64,000 nucleotides of DNA from JBEIHX01 sp040381075 (lineage in GTDB: Bacteria > Pseudomonadota > Alphaproteobacteria > Caulobacterales > Aquidulcibacteraceae): the NCBI GenBank assembly GCA_040381075.1, contig JBEIHX010000008.1, positions 1-64,000 on the forward strand, written 5' to 3'. Position 1 is the first letter of the stretch; every line of letters begins with the position of its first letter. A model generated the notes under the pieces. It worked only from the letters and a program-made list of their open reading frames with translations, ran no database searches and was not told the DNA's origin. Made by a program: the position numbers and the translations under genes. This document shows positions 8,782-17,770 of the stretch, piece by piece.

Positions 8782-9576
8782 TTACGGGCGTCGGATATCG
8801 CCCCCCGTCTCGACAAACCGCCGCATCGCCTCCATTGCCGCATCGCTGGTCTTGAGGACCTCCGCGAAGCTGCGCCGCTCATCGATCAGCGCCTCCGCCA
8901 ACGGACGGTCGAGGCTGGCGCGCACCAGGCGCTTGGCTGCGGCGACGCCGTCGGGGCCAAATCGGGCGATGCCGGCTGCAATTTCCGCGGCCCTGGCGAC
9001 CGGGTCGTTTGAGAGTTCGTTGACAAGACCGAGGTCCAGCGCCCGGCGCGCACCGACCACCGCGCCCTGAATGATGAACGCCAGCGCGGCCGCCTCGCCG
9101 ATCAGTCGCGGCAGACGCTGGGTGCCTCCGCCGCCGGGAAAAATGCCGAGCCGCACTTCGGGCAACCCAATGGCGTCGCAGTCGACATGCGCGATCCGCA
9201 GGTCGCAGGCCAGCGCGATCTCGAACCCGCCCCCCATGCATATGCCGTTCACGGCCGCGATAATGGGCTTGGGCGCCGCCGCGATGGCGTCGGTGAAATC
9301 GGCGAACGGCGCATGATCGAAGGCCTCGGGGCCAATCGCTCCACCACGCACGGCCTCACCGGCGCGCACGATTTCAGCAACATCATAGTGGCGCACGAAG
9401 ACGCCTGCCTGGCTGCCGGTCAACACGATGGCGCGCACCTCGGGATCGGCGACAGCCTGATCGAATGCCGCGCGCCACTCCTGAACACCGGCCGCCGTCA
9501 TGAAGCCCATGGGAGGATTTGCGTAGGAGATCACCGCCGCAGCGCCGCGCCGCTCAAGGGATATCAGAGCCGTCAT
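8782..9576 (-). CDS. Enoyl-CoA hydratase/isomerase family protein
   Basis: A 264-residue crotonase-fold protein. The oxyanion-hole region NGICMGGGFEIALACD and the following LPEVRLGIFPGGGGTQRLPR are classic; the two acidic residues corresponding to the catalytic glutamates of enoyl-CoA hydratase appear to be Glu119 and Glu140, so hydratase activity is plausible. The first oxyanion strand (QAGVFVRHYDVAEI) is less typical. GGAGAG precedes the ATG at 9576. It lies 33 bp before the NmrA-like gene's stop on the same strand, so the two could share a transcript. Confidence 0.85.
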   Translation of the reverse strand: MTALISLERRGAAAVISYANPPMGFMTAAGVQEWRAAFDQAVADPEVRAIVLTGSQAGVFVRHYDVAEIVRAGEAVRGGAIGPEAFDHAPFADFTDAIAAAPKPIIAAVNGICMGGGFEIALACDLRIAHVDCDAIGLPEVRLGIFPGGGGTQRLPRLIGEAAALAFIIQGAVVGARRALDLGLVNELSNDPVARAAEIAAGIARFGPDGVAAAKRLVRASLDRPLAEALIDERRSFAEVLKTSDAAMEAMRRFVETGGDIRRP

Positions 9577-9608
9577 GGTGGTTCTCTCCGTGATGGTTGC
9601 ACGTCAGC

Positions 9609-10541
9609 TCAGCCGCCCGGAAAGCCGCCGGGCGGACTGATCCAATCCTGGCGCATCGCCCAGGTTTCAAAATCGGTCAGAGCGACCGGAAGGCGGGCGA
9701 GCACCGGACCCATCTCACACACGAAGGGCTGGGCCGGTCCATTGTTATAGACATAGAAGTCGGCGAGGCCTTCGACATAGACGTCGCGCGGGGCGTCCGT
9801 CACATCCTTGAAAAGGTCATACATAAGCGCACCGAATTCATGCGGCGAGAGCGGGCGCACGCCGATCGGGCGCGACAGGACGCGCGACAGGATCGCCGCG
9901 ATCCTGACCGGGGTCAGGCGTTCAGGCCCGCCGATCACGATCCGCTCACCGATCATGTCGTCGCGCCCCAGCGCCATGACCATGAAGGCGGCGACATCAG
10001 CGAGGGCGATCCAGTTCGCCTCAAGGTCCGGCCGATGCGGATAGGCGAACACATTGTCGCGTTGAAGGAATGGTTTCGCCCAGTTCGTCAGCAGGTTGTC
10101 CATGAAGAGAACGGGCCGGAACACGGTCAGCTGCAGGCCGGATGCGGCCAGTACGTTCTCCATTTTCAGGCGCGAATCGTAACCGCTCTGGCCGATCGGC
10201 GCGTCAGGCGCCCAGGAGGAGGTGTTGAAAATCAGCCGTGCGACGCCCGCGCGGGCGGCGGCGCGTCCGAGGTTGGCGGCGTGTTTGACCCCGCGCATCT
10301 GCTCACTGAAGGCAGGCGCGGTGAAGAACACCGCCTCGACGCCGCGGCAGGCCGCCTCAAGGCTTTCAGCGTCATTGTAATCGCCAGCCATGACGCCGAC
10401 GTCAGCAAACTCGCCCGCGCCCAAGAGCCCCTGCCGGCGCGTAATGGCCCGCACGCGATAGCCCGCGCCCAGCAAACCGCGCACCTGGGCAACGCCTTGC
10501 CGGCCGCTTGCGCCGAAGACGGCTACGACGCCTCGGGTCAT
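9609..10541 (-). CDS. NmrA-like NAD(P)-binding protein
   Basis: A 310-residue atypical SDR of the NmrA/HSCARG-like group. The Rossmann motif is GASGRQG at 10-16, followed by VRAITRR for the dinucleotide phosphate. The Tyr-x-x-x-Lys pair of classical SDRs is replaced by YDSRLKMENVL, usual for NmrA-like proteins that act as redox sensors or quinone/flavonoid-type reductases. Start set at 10541, where the cofactor motif is correctly placed and GAGGGGCGAAGG precedes it; the open frame continues upstream across a CAGGCA repeat. Upstream of and co-directional with the enoyl-CoA hydratase gene. Confidence 0.82.
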   Translation of the reverse strand: MTRGVVAVFGASGRQGVAQVRGLLGAGYRVRAITRRQGLLGAGEFADVGVMAGDYNDAESLEAACRGVEAVFFTAPAFSEQMRGVKHAANLGRAAARAGVARLIFNTSSWAPDAPIGQSGYDSRLKMENVLAASGLQLTVFRPVLFMDNLLTNWAKPFLQRDNVFAYPHRPDLEANWIALADVAAFMVMALGRDDMIGERIVIGGPERLTPVRIAAILSRVLSRPIGVRPLSPHEFGALMYDLFKDVTDAPRDVYVEGLADFYVYNNGPAQPFVCEMGPVLARLPVALTDFETWAMRQDWISPPGGFPGG

Positions 10542-10902
10542 GCCTTCGCCCCTCACATTCGCCCCTGCATCATTGGGACACAAGCCGGACGCCCTGTCAG
10601 CCGGAAGCTGGCGCAGCCTTGTGGATCGCGGGTCGCGCCGGCAGCGTCTTGGGTCTGCACAGGCACAGGCACAGGCACAGGCGCAGGCGCGGCTGCGCAC
10701 GCGCTCTGGTCGGCGCGCCGTAAGCCCGACAGGCAGTGGGGCGCGCGGGGGAAAGGACTTTGTCGGGACTGGACACAACAGCCCTCACGAGCGCACCCTT
10801 GGCGTCCCTTGGGTCTGACCTCAAGGCCCCGGTGCTGCCGAACGGGCTGCGGGGTGGTGCGGCGACCCGCCGCCGGGCCAGCAGGCGCGGCGCGCTACAC
10901 CC
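10542..10902. other. Divergent intergenic region
   Basis: Between the NmrA-like gene and the GST gene. It must hold both promoters and contains the 6-bp array at 10657-10692; no other signal was recognised. Confidence 0.5.
10657..10692. repeat. Microsatellite, 6 x 6 bp (GCACAG)
   Basis: Four perfect GCACAG units followed by GCGCAG and GCGCGG, about 115 bp upstream of the NmrA-like start codon. Slippage here would not change any called protein. Confidence 0.9.
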
Positions 10903-11547
10903 ATGGAGATCCCTGTGCTGACGATCTACGGCTCGCCGCTGTCACCCTTCGTGCGCAAGGTGCGCGTGGCGCTCGAAGAAAAGGCGCTTGCCTACAACCT
11001 CGAGCCGATAAACATCTTCTCCCCGCCCGACTGGTTCGCGGAGATCAGCCCGCTCAAGCGCATCCCGGTGCTGCGGGACACGGCCCAGGGCGGTCGGACG
11101 CTCGCAGATTCGTCGGCGATCTGCGCCTATCTCGAGCGGCGGGTTGTTGCACCCGCCCTCTATCCGACAGACGACTGGGACTATGCCCAGGCGCTGTTTC
11201 TTGAGGAGTATGCCGACACCGAGATTGCCGCCCAGATTGGCTTCAACGTCTTTCGACCGAGGGTGATGTTTCCCATGCTTGGCAAACCGGTTGATGATGA
11301 CCGGGTGCGCCATGCCCTGACCGAAACGCTGCCGCGGATCTTTGATTATCTTGAACGCCGTCTCGATGGCCGGCTGTGGTTGGTTGACGCTGGCTTCACG
11401 ATTGCCGACATCGCCGTGGCGACGCATTTTGTGAACCTGTCGATGGCGGGCGAGACTGTCGACGCCGCGCGCTGGCCGGGCCTTGCGGACTTCGTAACAC
11501 GTTGCCTCGACAGGGCCAGTTTTCAGGCAGCCACAGCCGACGCCTGA
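10903..11547 (+). CDS. Glutathione S-transferase family protein
   Basis: A 214-residue (or 210-residue) cytosolic GST. The thioredoxin-like N-domain has LTIYGSPLSPFVRKVRVALEEK with the likely catalytic Ser in SPLSPF, the cis-Pro motif RIPVL and the glutathione gamma-Glu contact in ADSSAICAYLE. The all-helical C-domain carries the N-capping motif FTIADIAVAT. Two starts are possible: ATG at 10903 has no ribosome site, whereas GTG at 10915 has GGAGAT 5-6 bases upstream, so the shorter form may be real. Substrate not inferable. Confidence 0.88.
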   Translation: MEIPVLTIYGSPLSPFVRKVRVALEEKALAYNLEPINIFSPPDWFAEISPLKRIPVLRDTAQGGRTLADSSAICAYLERRVVAPALYPTDDWDYAQALFLEEYADTEIAAQIGFNVFRPRVMFPMLGKPVDDDRVRHALTETLPRIFDYLERRLDGRLWLVDAGFTIADIAVATHFVNLSMAGETVDAARWPGLADFVTRCLDRASFQAATADA

Positions 11548-11762
11548 ACGCAGGCCAGCCGTCAGACCGCGCCGTGGCGCGACGCCACAGCGCCGTGCGC
11601 TGGACCAGGGATCGCCTGGCCAGACACCGGTGCAGCCGGATCTCGAGGCGGCGGATTGCTCACACGGCGGCTGGATCTGGCGGGAGGCTGGACACGCGGA
11701 CCTGCGCGGGCTCCTGGAGGCAGAGGCAAGCCGGGCGTGTCGCCGGCGGCCCAGACATGGAA

Positions 11763-11796
11763 AGGCCCCGCGCCTCACTGAGGATGCGCAGGGCCT
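11763..11796 (-). terminator. Weak hairpin after TonB receptor gene
   Basis: AGGCCCCGCGC (11763-11773) pairs with GCGCAGGGCCT (11786-11796) with one mismatch. On the minus strand it is followed by CCTTT, so it could end the receptor transcript; the T-run is short. Confidence 0.4.
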
Positions 11797-11833
11797 CCAG
11801 TCGAATGACCTGCCGGGAACAAAACGGCAGGGA

Positions 11834-14389
11834 TCAGAACTTCAGGCGCGCCTCAACGCCCCACGACGGTCCCTTGCGGAGCGTCCCGAAGTAGCCGCGG
11901 GGCGCTGAGCGCGACGCGCCGGGACCTGCCCCGGCCCCGGTGATCGGGGTCGCGGTTCCCCAGCCGGTCGACGGCGCAGTGTTGGCCGCAAAGAACGTCT
12001 GATAGTTGGTCTGCAGCCAGCGCGTGGCGAGTACGATCGAGTCCTCGTCGTTGATGTTCTTGCCGACGACGGAGAAATCGAGGTTGTCGCTCTCGAAGCC
12101 GAACCGCAGCCCCGCCACTGTGGCCGCGCCCGTCTCAGCGAGGTTGTGCACCTGAACGAACTTTGAGGATTCGTAGGACACATTGGCTGTCCCGTAGAGA
12201 TCCCAATCGCCGCCGAACACCGGACGACGGTACTCGATGGCGGCGCTGCCGGAGTGCTTGGAGGTCAACGGATACTGATTGCCGACGATGGAGCAGCTGG
12301 CCGGCCCGGGAACCGTGACGCCTGCGATGGTGGTGCCGACATAGGACGAGCCTGCGCCGGTTCCGGTCGCCGTGACCAGACGGCCGCCGCCGGAGGTCAG
12401 GGTCCACTGGTCTTCGTCGCAGCCCTTCGTGAATTCCGGGTTGGAATAGGTGTAAGCGCCGCGCAGCGCCCAGTTTTCCGTCAGGCGCAGATTGCTTTCG
12501 ACTTCGAAGCCCTTGATCTCGCCGTCGCCCTGGTTGGTGACGATCGAGGTCAGCGCATTGGTCGGCGACAGGATTGCAGTGGTCAACTGCACGCCCGTGG
12601 CCTGGGTGAAATAGGCCGCGGTGGAGAAGGTGAGCCGCCCGTCGAACATCGTCCCCTTGAGGCCGATTTCATAGTTCTTGGACTCTTCCTGATCATAGGT
12701 CGGCCGGTTGACGCTCAGTCCAGCCGTGCCGTTGAGCCCGCCTGGCTTCACCCCTTCGGCGTACACGCCGTAGAGGTTGAAGGAGTCGCCAAGGTCGTAG
12801 CTCACGGTCACCCGCGGCGTGAACTTGTCGTACTTCACGGACCGGAAGTAGGTCGGAACGGCTCCGGTCGCTGCGGCGAAGTTCGCCGACTTGCGGCTTT
12901 CAGCCTGTGAGCGCCCTTCCAGCGTGATGCTCAGCCGGTCGGTGATATCGACATCGACCAGACCAAACACGGCGCGATTGTAGAGCCAGTTGCGATCGAG
13001 CCGCGGGCCGCCACCGAGCGGGAAGGCCTTGGTGAGGTCGGTGCCCTTGTTTTCCTGCTGGAAGTAGAAGTAGCCAACCATCCAGGAGAAGCGCTGGTTC
13101 GTCGGCGAACTGAAGCGGATCTCATGGCTGGCGTCACGCGTGTCGTCCCGACCGGTGTTGGCGAACCAGGATTCGCCGGTCGCCGCCGGCCCGGTGAAGC
13201 CCGGGTTGAACAGGTTGATGGAGGAATGGTCGGAGTCGAAACCCTGACGCTCCACCTCAGTGCGGTACCCGATGTCGTACGACAGCGTGTAGCCGTTCCA
13301 GACATCCCAATCGAACTGCAGCGATGTGAACTTCAGATCGCGTTCAATGCCGTTGAAGGCCACGCCGGGATCGGTCACGTTGTAGACGGTTGTGCCAGGG
13401 AAGGCGGCGTTGATCGGAACGCCCGCCACCAGATTCGGCACGCCATCGGCGTCGGGGCCGGTGTTGAGGGCGACCGGCTGGGGCCGGATGACGCCACAGT
13501 AGTACTGGTAGGGGTTGGCGGTCGCCGCCGCCGGCCAGGACGCGAGCGAGCGCAGCCCGGGCTGACAGTTATTGGCTGCCGCAGGCTGGAAGAAAATCGC
13601 CAGCGGGCCATCGTCATCCGCGGTGATCTGGTGACGCAGCCGCACCGAGAAATTATCCGTCGGGGTGAAATCGAGGACCACCGACCCGGATTGGGTCGAT
13701 TCCTGACCAACGGTCTGATTGGTCACCGTATTGGTGAACTCGCCGTCGTAGTTATAGCCGCGCACGCTGGCGCGTCCGGTCAGGATGCCTGGGATGATCG
13801 GACCGGCGAGCGAGGCGTTGAACTCCGTCTCGCCGTGGGACGCCGCGCGGATCCGGGCGCTGGCCTCTGGCGTGTCCGCACCACCCTTGGTGATAAAATT
13901 GATCGCCCCGGCATAGGTGTTGCGGCCGTAGAGCGCAGACTGCGGCCCCTTGATCACTTCGACCCGTTGGATCTCGGAGAAGTCGATGTTCTGCGCGGTG
14001 TTGGGATAATAGAGGCCGTCCACGAAATAGGCGGTGCCTGACTCCACCCCGAACTGGACGTTGGCGAGCACATTGGATTGACCGCGGATCACCGGACGGT
14101 CTGTGGATCGACCGAAGGCCTGACTGAACACCAGGCCAGGCGTGAACTTCGCGACGTCATCAACGGTGCCGATGTTGAGCTTCTTGAAGTCCTCTCCGCC
14201 AAGGGCGGTCACGGCGACTGGCGCATCGAGGATGGTCTCTTCCTTCTTGCGCGCCGTCACGACGATGACGTCGTCGCCGCCGTCAGCCCGCGGCTCCTCG
14301 CCTGACTGTTGCGCAAATGCAGGCGCGCCCCAACCGGTCACCGCAACCGCGGCAAGCGCCGCTGTCGTCCACCAAAGCCGCTTCGCCAT
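11834..14389 (-). CDS. TonB-dependent outer-membrane receptor
   Basis: An 851-residue active outer-membrane transporter. Signal peptide MAKRLWWTTAALAAVAV to APAFA; a TonB-box-like VIVVTARKKEE follows; plug domain at about 55-170 with VAVTALGGEDFKKLN, PVIRGQ and the conserved VEVIKGPQSALYGRNTYAGAINF; the rest is the 22-strand barrel ending in a C-terminal Phe (EARLKF). The ligand may be a ferri-siderophore, glycan, vitamin or hydrophobic compound; nothing adjacent decides. Start at 14389 because GGGAGG lies 5 bases upstream. A 20-bp palindrome about 50 bp upstream is a candidate operator. Confidence 0.93.
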   Translation of the reverse strand: MAKRLWWTTAALAAVAVTGWGAPAFAQQSGEEPRADGGDDVIVVTARKKEETILDAPVAVTALGGEDFKKLNIGTVDDVAKFTPGLVFSQAFGRSTDRPVIRGQSNVLANVQFGVESGTAYFVDGLYYPNTAQNIDFSEIQRVEVIKGPQSALYGRNTYAGAINFITKGGADTPEASARIRAASHGETEFNASLAGPIIPGILTGRASVRGYNYDGEFTNTVTNQTVGQESTQSGSVVLDFTPTDNFSVRLRHQITADDDGPLAIFFQPAAANNCQPGLRSLASWPAAATANPYQYYCGVIRPQPVALNTGPDADGVPNLVAGVPINAAFPGTTVYNVTDPGVAFNGIERDLKFTSLQFDWDVWNGYTLSYDIGYRTEVERQGFDSDHSSINLFNPGFTGPAATGESWFANTGRDDTRDASHEIRFSSPTNQRFSWMVGYFYFQQENKGTDLTKAFPLGGGPRLDRNWLYNRAVFGLVDVDITDRLSITLEGRSQAESRKSANFAAATGAVPTYFRSVKYDKFTPRVTVSYDLGDSFNLYGVYAEGVKPGGLNGTAGLSVNRPTYDQEESKNYEIGLKGTMFDGRLTFSTAAYFTQATGVQLTTAILSPTNALTSIVTNQGDGEIKGFEVESNLRLTENWALRGAYTYSNPEFTKGCDEDQWTLTSGGGRLVTATGTGAGSSYVGTTIAGVTVPGPASCSIVGNQYPLTSKHSGSAAIEYRRPVFGGDWDLYGTANVSYESSKFVQVHNLAETGAATVAGLRFGFESDNLDFSVVGKNINDEDSIVLATRWLQTNYQTFFAANTAPSTGWGTATPITGAGAGPGASRSAPRGYFGTLRKGPSWGVEARLKF

Positions 14390-14439
14390 GTCGTCCTCCC
14401 AAGCCAAGACGCAAGTCGCCAGATCTGCCGGTTAGCGTG

Positions 14440-14459
14440 GCAAATGATATACCATTTGC
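14440..14459. promoter_or_regulatory. Palindromic operator candidate
   Basis: GCAAATG (14440-14446) and CATTTGC (14453-14459) form a perfect 7-bp inverted repeat around an AT-rich 6-bp centre, in otherwise GC-rich DNA, 50 bp upstream of the TonB receptor start. The size and symmetry suit a dimeric repressor. The cognate regulator is not known. Confidence 0.55.
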
Positions 14460-14545
14460 GCAAGGGCGGTTGCGTCTACCGCTCCGTTCGGCGCTGGCCT
14501 GTGGCCGGAAGGACACAACCTTGTGATCACCGCGCTGTCGCCCCT

Positions 14546-14668
14546 GGGCTGTGACCCCTGGGCTGTGCCGCCTGGTCTGCGCCCTGGGACTGTGGCCGGG
14601 GACTTTGGCTCCGGGACTGTGGCTCCGGGACTGTGGCTCTGGGACTGTGGCTCTGGGACTGTGGCCGC
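14546..14668. repeat. Degenerate tandem array, about 9 x 14 bp
   Basis: Direct units of consensus GGGACTGTGGCTCC; the four from 14613 to 14668 are nearly identical, those towards 14546 decay and two have lost 1-2 bases. Situated between the receptor promoter region and the Lrp-type gene's 3' end. Confidence 0.85.
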
Positions 14669-14863
14669 CCGACCGTGACCGCCGGTCTGGCGCCGCCATC
14701 GCGCGAACCCAGCCCTCCGGGCGTCGCACGCACGGGCGCCATGCCGGACGGGACATGGCGCGCCCCCGCACAGCGGGCTTGCGGCGGGCGGGCCCTGGAC
14801 CAGCTGCCCCCCGGGGCGGGGCGGGCCCGCGCCGGGCCGGAGATGCATTCGGCCTGGCTCGGA

Positions 14864-15343
14864 TCAGGCCAGGGTCGGAAGCGCCGTCGTCGCCTTGATC
14901 TCCTCCATTGCAAAGGAGGACGACACGTCGGCGAGCGGCGCGGTCTTGATCAGCTTCTTGTAGACCCGGTCGTAACCGGCGATGTCTGGCGCAACGATCT
15001 TGAGCAGGTAATCGACATCCCCCGACATGCGGTAGAATTCCACCACCTCCGGGATGCGCCGAACCCCCTCGGCGAACGCCGAGAGCCAGGCTTCCGTGTG
15101 CTGGTTGGTGCGCACGGACACGAACACCGTGACCTGAAGGCCCAGGGCCGCACGATCGACCAGGGCGACGCGCCGGGCGATCACACCGGCCTCTTCGAGA
15201 CGCTTGACCCTGCGCCAGCACGGGGTGGCGCTCAAACCAACCCGATCGCCCAGTTCGGCGATCGGAACCGTCGCGTCCTCCTGAAGAATCGCAAGGATGC
15301 GACGATCCACGTCGTCGAGAATGAATTCCGCTTTTTGAGGCAT
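14864..15343 (-). CDS. Lrp/AsnC family transcriptional regulator
   Basis: A 159-residue feast/famine regulator. N-terminal winged helix-turn-helix (LDDVDRRILAILQEDA, LGDRVGLSATPCWRRVKRLEEAGVI) and C-terminal ligand-binding RAM domain (VTVFVSVRTNQHTEAW, SGDVDYLLKIVAPD). Such proteins sense amino acids and usually control themselves or a divergent gene. Start at 15343 gives the standard family length; an ATG 15 codons upstream is possible. The divergent neighbour is the DUF6356-like gene, and gamma-glutamyltransferase lies beyond; control of either is only a guess. Confidence 0.92.
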   Translation of the reverse strand: MPQKAEFILDDVDRRILAILQEDATVPIAELGDRVGLSATPCWRRVKRLEEAGVIARRVALVDRAALGLQVTVFVSVRTNQHTEAWLSAFAEGVRRIPEVVEFYRMSGDVDYLLKIVAPDIAGYDRVYKKLIKTAPLADVSSSFAMEEIKATTALPTLA

Positions 15344-15600
15344 ATCGGAAATCCAATTCTGGCATGGTCGATTGAAAGAGCATTTCATGGTCAGGACCAT
15401 TCCGCCAGTATCAGGCGACCCTGCAGACTGGAACATCAGGCGGGACACCGCGGCGACGTCAGGCCCGGCCGCGCGGATGGCTCGTCGATTGAGGCCTTGC
15501 GAACCCGGCGGTTGCGGATCTGGGCGCGCCAGGGCGTGACCGGCGACGATGCAGGCGGCTTGGCCCCATGACGGGGTCACTGGCTGAGGGGGGACTCGGG

Positions 15601-16020
15601 ATGGGGCGGACAGGCATGGACGCGGTGCGGTTGGTTGGGCGGCCGGTTGGGCGGTCGGTTGGATCGGCGCAGCCGCGCGCGCAGGCGCGCACCTCTGGAT
15701 TTCCCAACCCGTTCACCGAGCATCCGCACTCCGTGGGTGAAAGCTATGGCGCCCATGCGCGCGTCGCTGCGGGGTTTGGCGCGGCGATGGTGCTGGCAGG
15801 CCTCGCCTGCCTCGTCCACGCAGTCTTTCCGTTTCTGTTCGCGCGGACCGGATCAAGCGCCATCCGCCGGTTGAATGCAAAGATTGAAGCGCGCGGCGCG
15901 CCGCAATATGTCTCCAGCGCACAGCAATGGGGACATCAATGCACCGCCACGCCCGCGCAGTGCTGCGCCGACTCTCAACCGGCTGGCGTCCAGCCGTCTG
16001 CCTTGCCGCCGCTGTCCTGA
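15601..16020 (+). CDS. Small membrane protein, DUF6356-like
   Basis: A protein of about 139 residues. Residues after about 30 read NPFTEHPHSVGESY, then a hydrophobic segment (VLAGLACLVHAVFPFLF) and SSAIRRLNAKIE, which I recognise from memory as the pattern of the DUF6356 family of small alphaproteobacterial membrane proteins; function unknown. Starts at 15601 or 15616 both have GG-rich upstream sequence. The N-terminal extension is encoded by a 12-bp repeat (LVGRPVGRSVG). The 3' end runs about 80 bp into the ggt gene in another frame, so the C-terminal tail may be artefactual or frameshifted. Confidence 0.6.
   Translation: MGRTGMDAVRLVGRPVGRSVGSAQPRAQARTSGFPNPFTEHPHSVGESYGAHARVAAGFGAAMVLAGLACLVHAVFPFLFARTGSSAIRRLNAKIEARGAPQYVSSAQQWGHQCTATPAQCCADSQPAGVQPSALPPLS
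15628..15663 (+). repeat. Tandem array, 3 x 12 bp in N-terminal codons
   Basis: Three 12-bp units of the form CGGYCGGTTGGG at 15628, 15640 and 15652, in frame with the DUF6356-like gene and encoding about four residues per unit. Confidence 0.7.
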
Positions 16021-17723
16021 GCCTCACGCCGGCTTTGGCGCAGGGACGGGGCGATCGGGTGTCGGGCGCGCCTTGGGCGACCCGTTCGCCGGTGGTGGCG
16101 GCGAACGGTGCTGCGGCGACGGCGCATCCGATGGCGACCCTGGCGGCGATCGAAGTCCTCAAGGCTGGCGGCTCGGCGGTTGATGCGGCCATCGCCGCCA
16201 ACGCCGCTCTCGGGTTTCTGGAACCGACAGGCAATGGCGTCGGGGGGGATCTGTACGCCCTGGTGTGGGACCCGAAGACACAAAGGGTTTGGGGCTTCAA
16301 CGGCTCGGGGCGTTCGGCGCAGGCATTCAGTTATGCCGACATGACAGCAGCGCTCGCCGCCCGCGGCGTCGGCGCCATCCCGTCCTTCGGCGCGCTCAGC
16401 GTCACCGTGCCTGGCGCGGTTGACGGATGGTTCGCGCTGCATGCCCGCTTCGGGCGCTTGCCGATGCGCGAGGTGCTCGCCCCAGCGATCGCGCTGGCCG
16501 AACAGGGCGCACCGGTGGCCCCGACAATCGCGTATTACTGGGACCGCAACGGGATGCGCCTGGAGGCGGAAGCCAGGGCAGGGCGCCTTGAAGAATTCGC
16601 CAACGCGCGCAGGCTGTACTGGCCTGGCGGGGCCGCGCCGCGCGATGGAGAGGTGTTCAAGAACCCGGACCTGGCGCGCACCTATCGGGCGCTGGCGCGC
16701 GACGGGCGCGATGCGTTTTACAAGGGCTCGCTCGCCAGGGTCATGGACGCCTATTTCCGGCGGATCGGCGCCCCCCTGCGTGCCGCCGACCTCGCGGCCC
16801 ATCGCGGCGACTGGGTGGAGCCTGTTTCGGCGACCTATCGCAATGTCGAGCTGTTTGAGATCGGCGAGAATACCCAGGGCGTGACCGCCCTGCAGATGCT
16901 GAAGATCCTGGAGGGCTTCGACCTTGCGGGCATGGGCTTGCTGTCGGCCGACAGTCTGCATGTTCAGATCGAGGCCAAACGCCTGGCCTGGGAGGACCGC
17001 GCCCGCTTCAGCGGTGATCCCGGGCTTCGCGCCTCGCCGCTGCCGGGACTGCTGGACCCGGCCTACGCCGCGCAGCGGCGCAGCCGGATCGCCATGGACA
17101 GGGCGATGACCCTGGCGACAGCGCAGGACGGCGCGCGCAGCGCCGACACGACCTATCTTGTCGCTGCGGACAAGGACGGCATGATGGTCTCGCTCATCCA
17201 GTCCAATTTCCGCGGCATGGGATCGGGCCTCGTGCCGGACGGGCTGGGCTTCATGTTGCAGAACCGGGGTGAGCTGTTCGCCATGACGCCAGGCAGCCGC
17301 AACGTCTACGCACCGGGCAAACGACCGTTCCAGACCATCATCCCCGCGTTCGCGAAAAAGGACAGCCAGCCCTGGCTCGCCTTCGGGGTGATGGGCGGCG
17401 ACATGCAGCCACAGGGCCACGTTCAGATCATCGTCAACATGATCGACTACGGGCTGGACGTGCAGGCGGCCGGGGATGCGGCGCGCTGGCGCCATGAAGG
17501 GGGCTGCGAACCGACCGGGGAATGCGTCGCCGGTCCCGGCCAGGTGTTTCTGGAAAGCGGGGTGGACGCATCAACCCTGCGCGCCCTCACCCGCCGCGGG
17601 CATGTGGTGCGTGACGCGGACGGGTCATTTGGCGGCTATCAGGCCATCGAATGGGACCCTGCCTTGAAGGTCTATCGGGCGGCCAGCGAAATGCGCAAGG
17701 ACGGGCTCGCGCTCGGCTATTGA
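15939..17723 (+). CDS. ggt: Gamma-glutamyltransferase
   Basis: A 594-residue periplasmic or secreted N-terminal-nucleophile hydrolase that cleaves gamma-glutamyl bonds of glutathione and related peptides. Signal peptide MHRHARAVLRRLSTGWRPAV to ALAQG. Family blocks are seen: GGSAVDAAIAANAALG, TGNGVGGDLYAL and TVPGAVDGWFALH. The autoprocessing site is DTTYLVAADKDG, making Thr404 the new N-terminus of the small subunit; FRGMGSGLVP follows. ATG at 15939 has GGGGAC just upstream; an ATG 12 bp earlier is also open. Full length and intact. Confidence 0.93.
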   Translation: MHRHARAVLRRLSTGWRPAVCLAAAVLSLTPALAQGRGDRVSGAPWATRSPVVAANGAAATAHPMATLAAIEVLKAGGSAVDAAIAANAALGFLEPTGNGVGGDLYALVWDPKTQRVWGFNGSGRSAQAFSYADMTAALAARGVGAIPSFGALSVTVPGAVDGWFALHARFGRLPMREVLAPAIALAEQGAPVAPTIAYYWDRNGMRLEAEARAGRLEEFANARRLYWPGGAAPRDGEVFKNPDLARTYRALARDGRDAFYKGSLARVMDAYFRRIGAPLRAADLAAHRGDWVEPVSATYRNVELFEIGENTQGVTALQMLKILEGFDLAGMGLLSADSLHVQIEAKRLAWEDRARFSGDPGLRASPLPGLLDPAYAAQRRSRIAMDRAMTLATAQDGARSADTTYLVAADKDGMMVSLIQSNFRGMGSGLVPDGLGFMLQNRGELFAMTPGSRNVYAPGKRPFQTIIPAFAKKDSQPWLAFGVMGGDMQPQGHVQIIVNMIDYGLDVQAAGDAARWRHEGGCEPTGECVAGPGQVFLESGVDASTLRALTRRGHVVRDADGSFGGYQAIEWDPALKVYRAASEMRKDGLALGY

Positions 17724-17770
17724 GGGCGGCTGGCTCCCGTATCCGCGCAACCGGCGGATTGATGGGACGA

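Larger units (their letters stand above)
14390..14863. other. Receptor upstream region with palindrome and repeats
   Basis: About 470 bp between the receptor start and the Lrp-type gene's stop. It holds the palindrome at 14440-14459 and the 14-bp array at 14546-14668. No gene was recognised. Confidence 0.6.

Noticed and set aside
8345..8782. Arg/Pro/Ala-rich minus-strand frame
   Set aside because: Compositional artefact with no motif and no ribosome site.
9597..11204. Long plus-strand open frame opposite the NmrA-like gene
   Set aside because: It covers two genes with clear motifs in other frames and has no recognisable domain.
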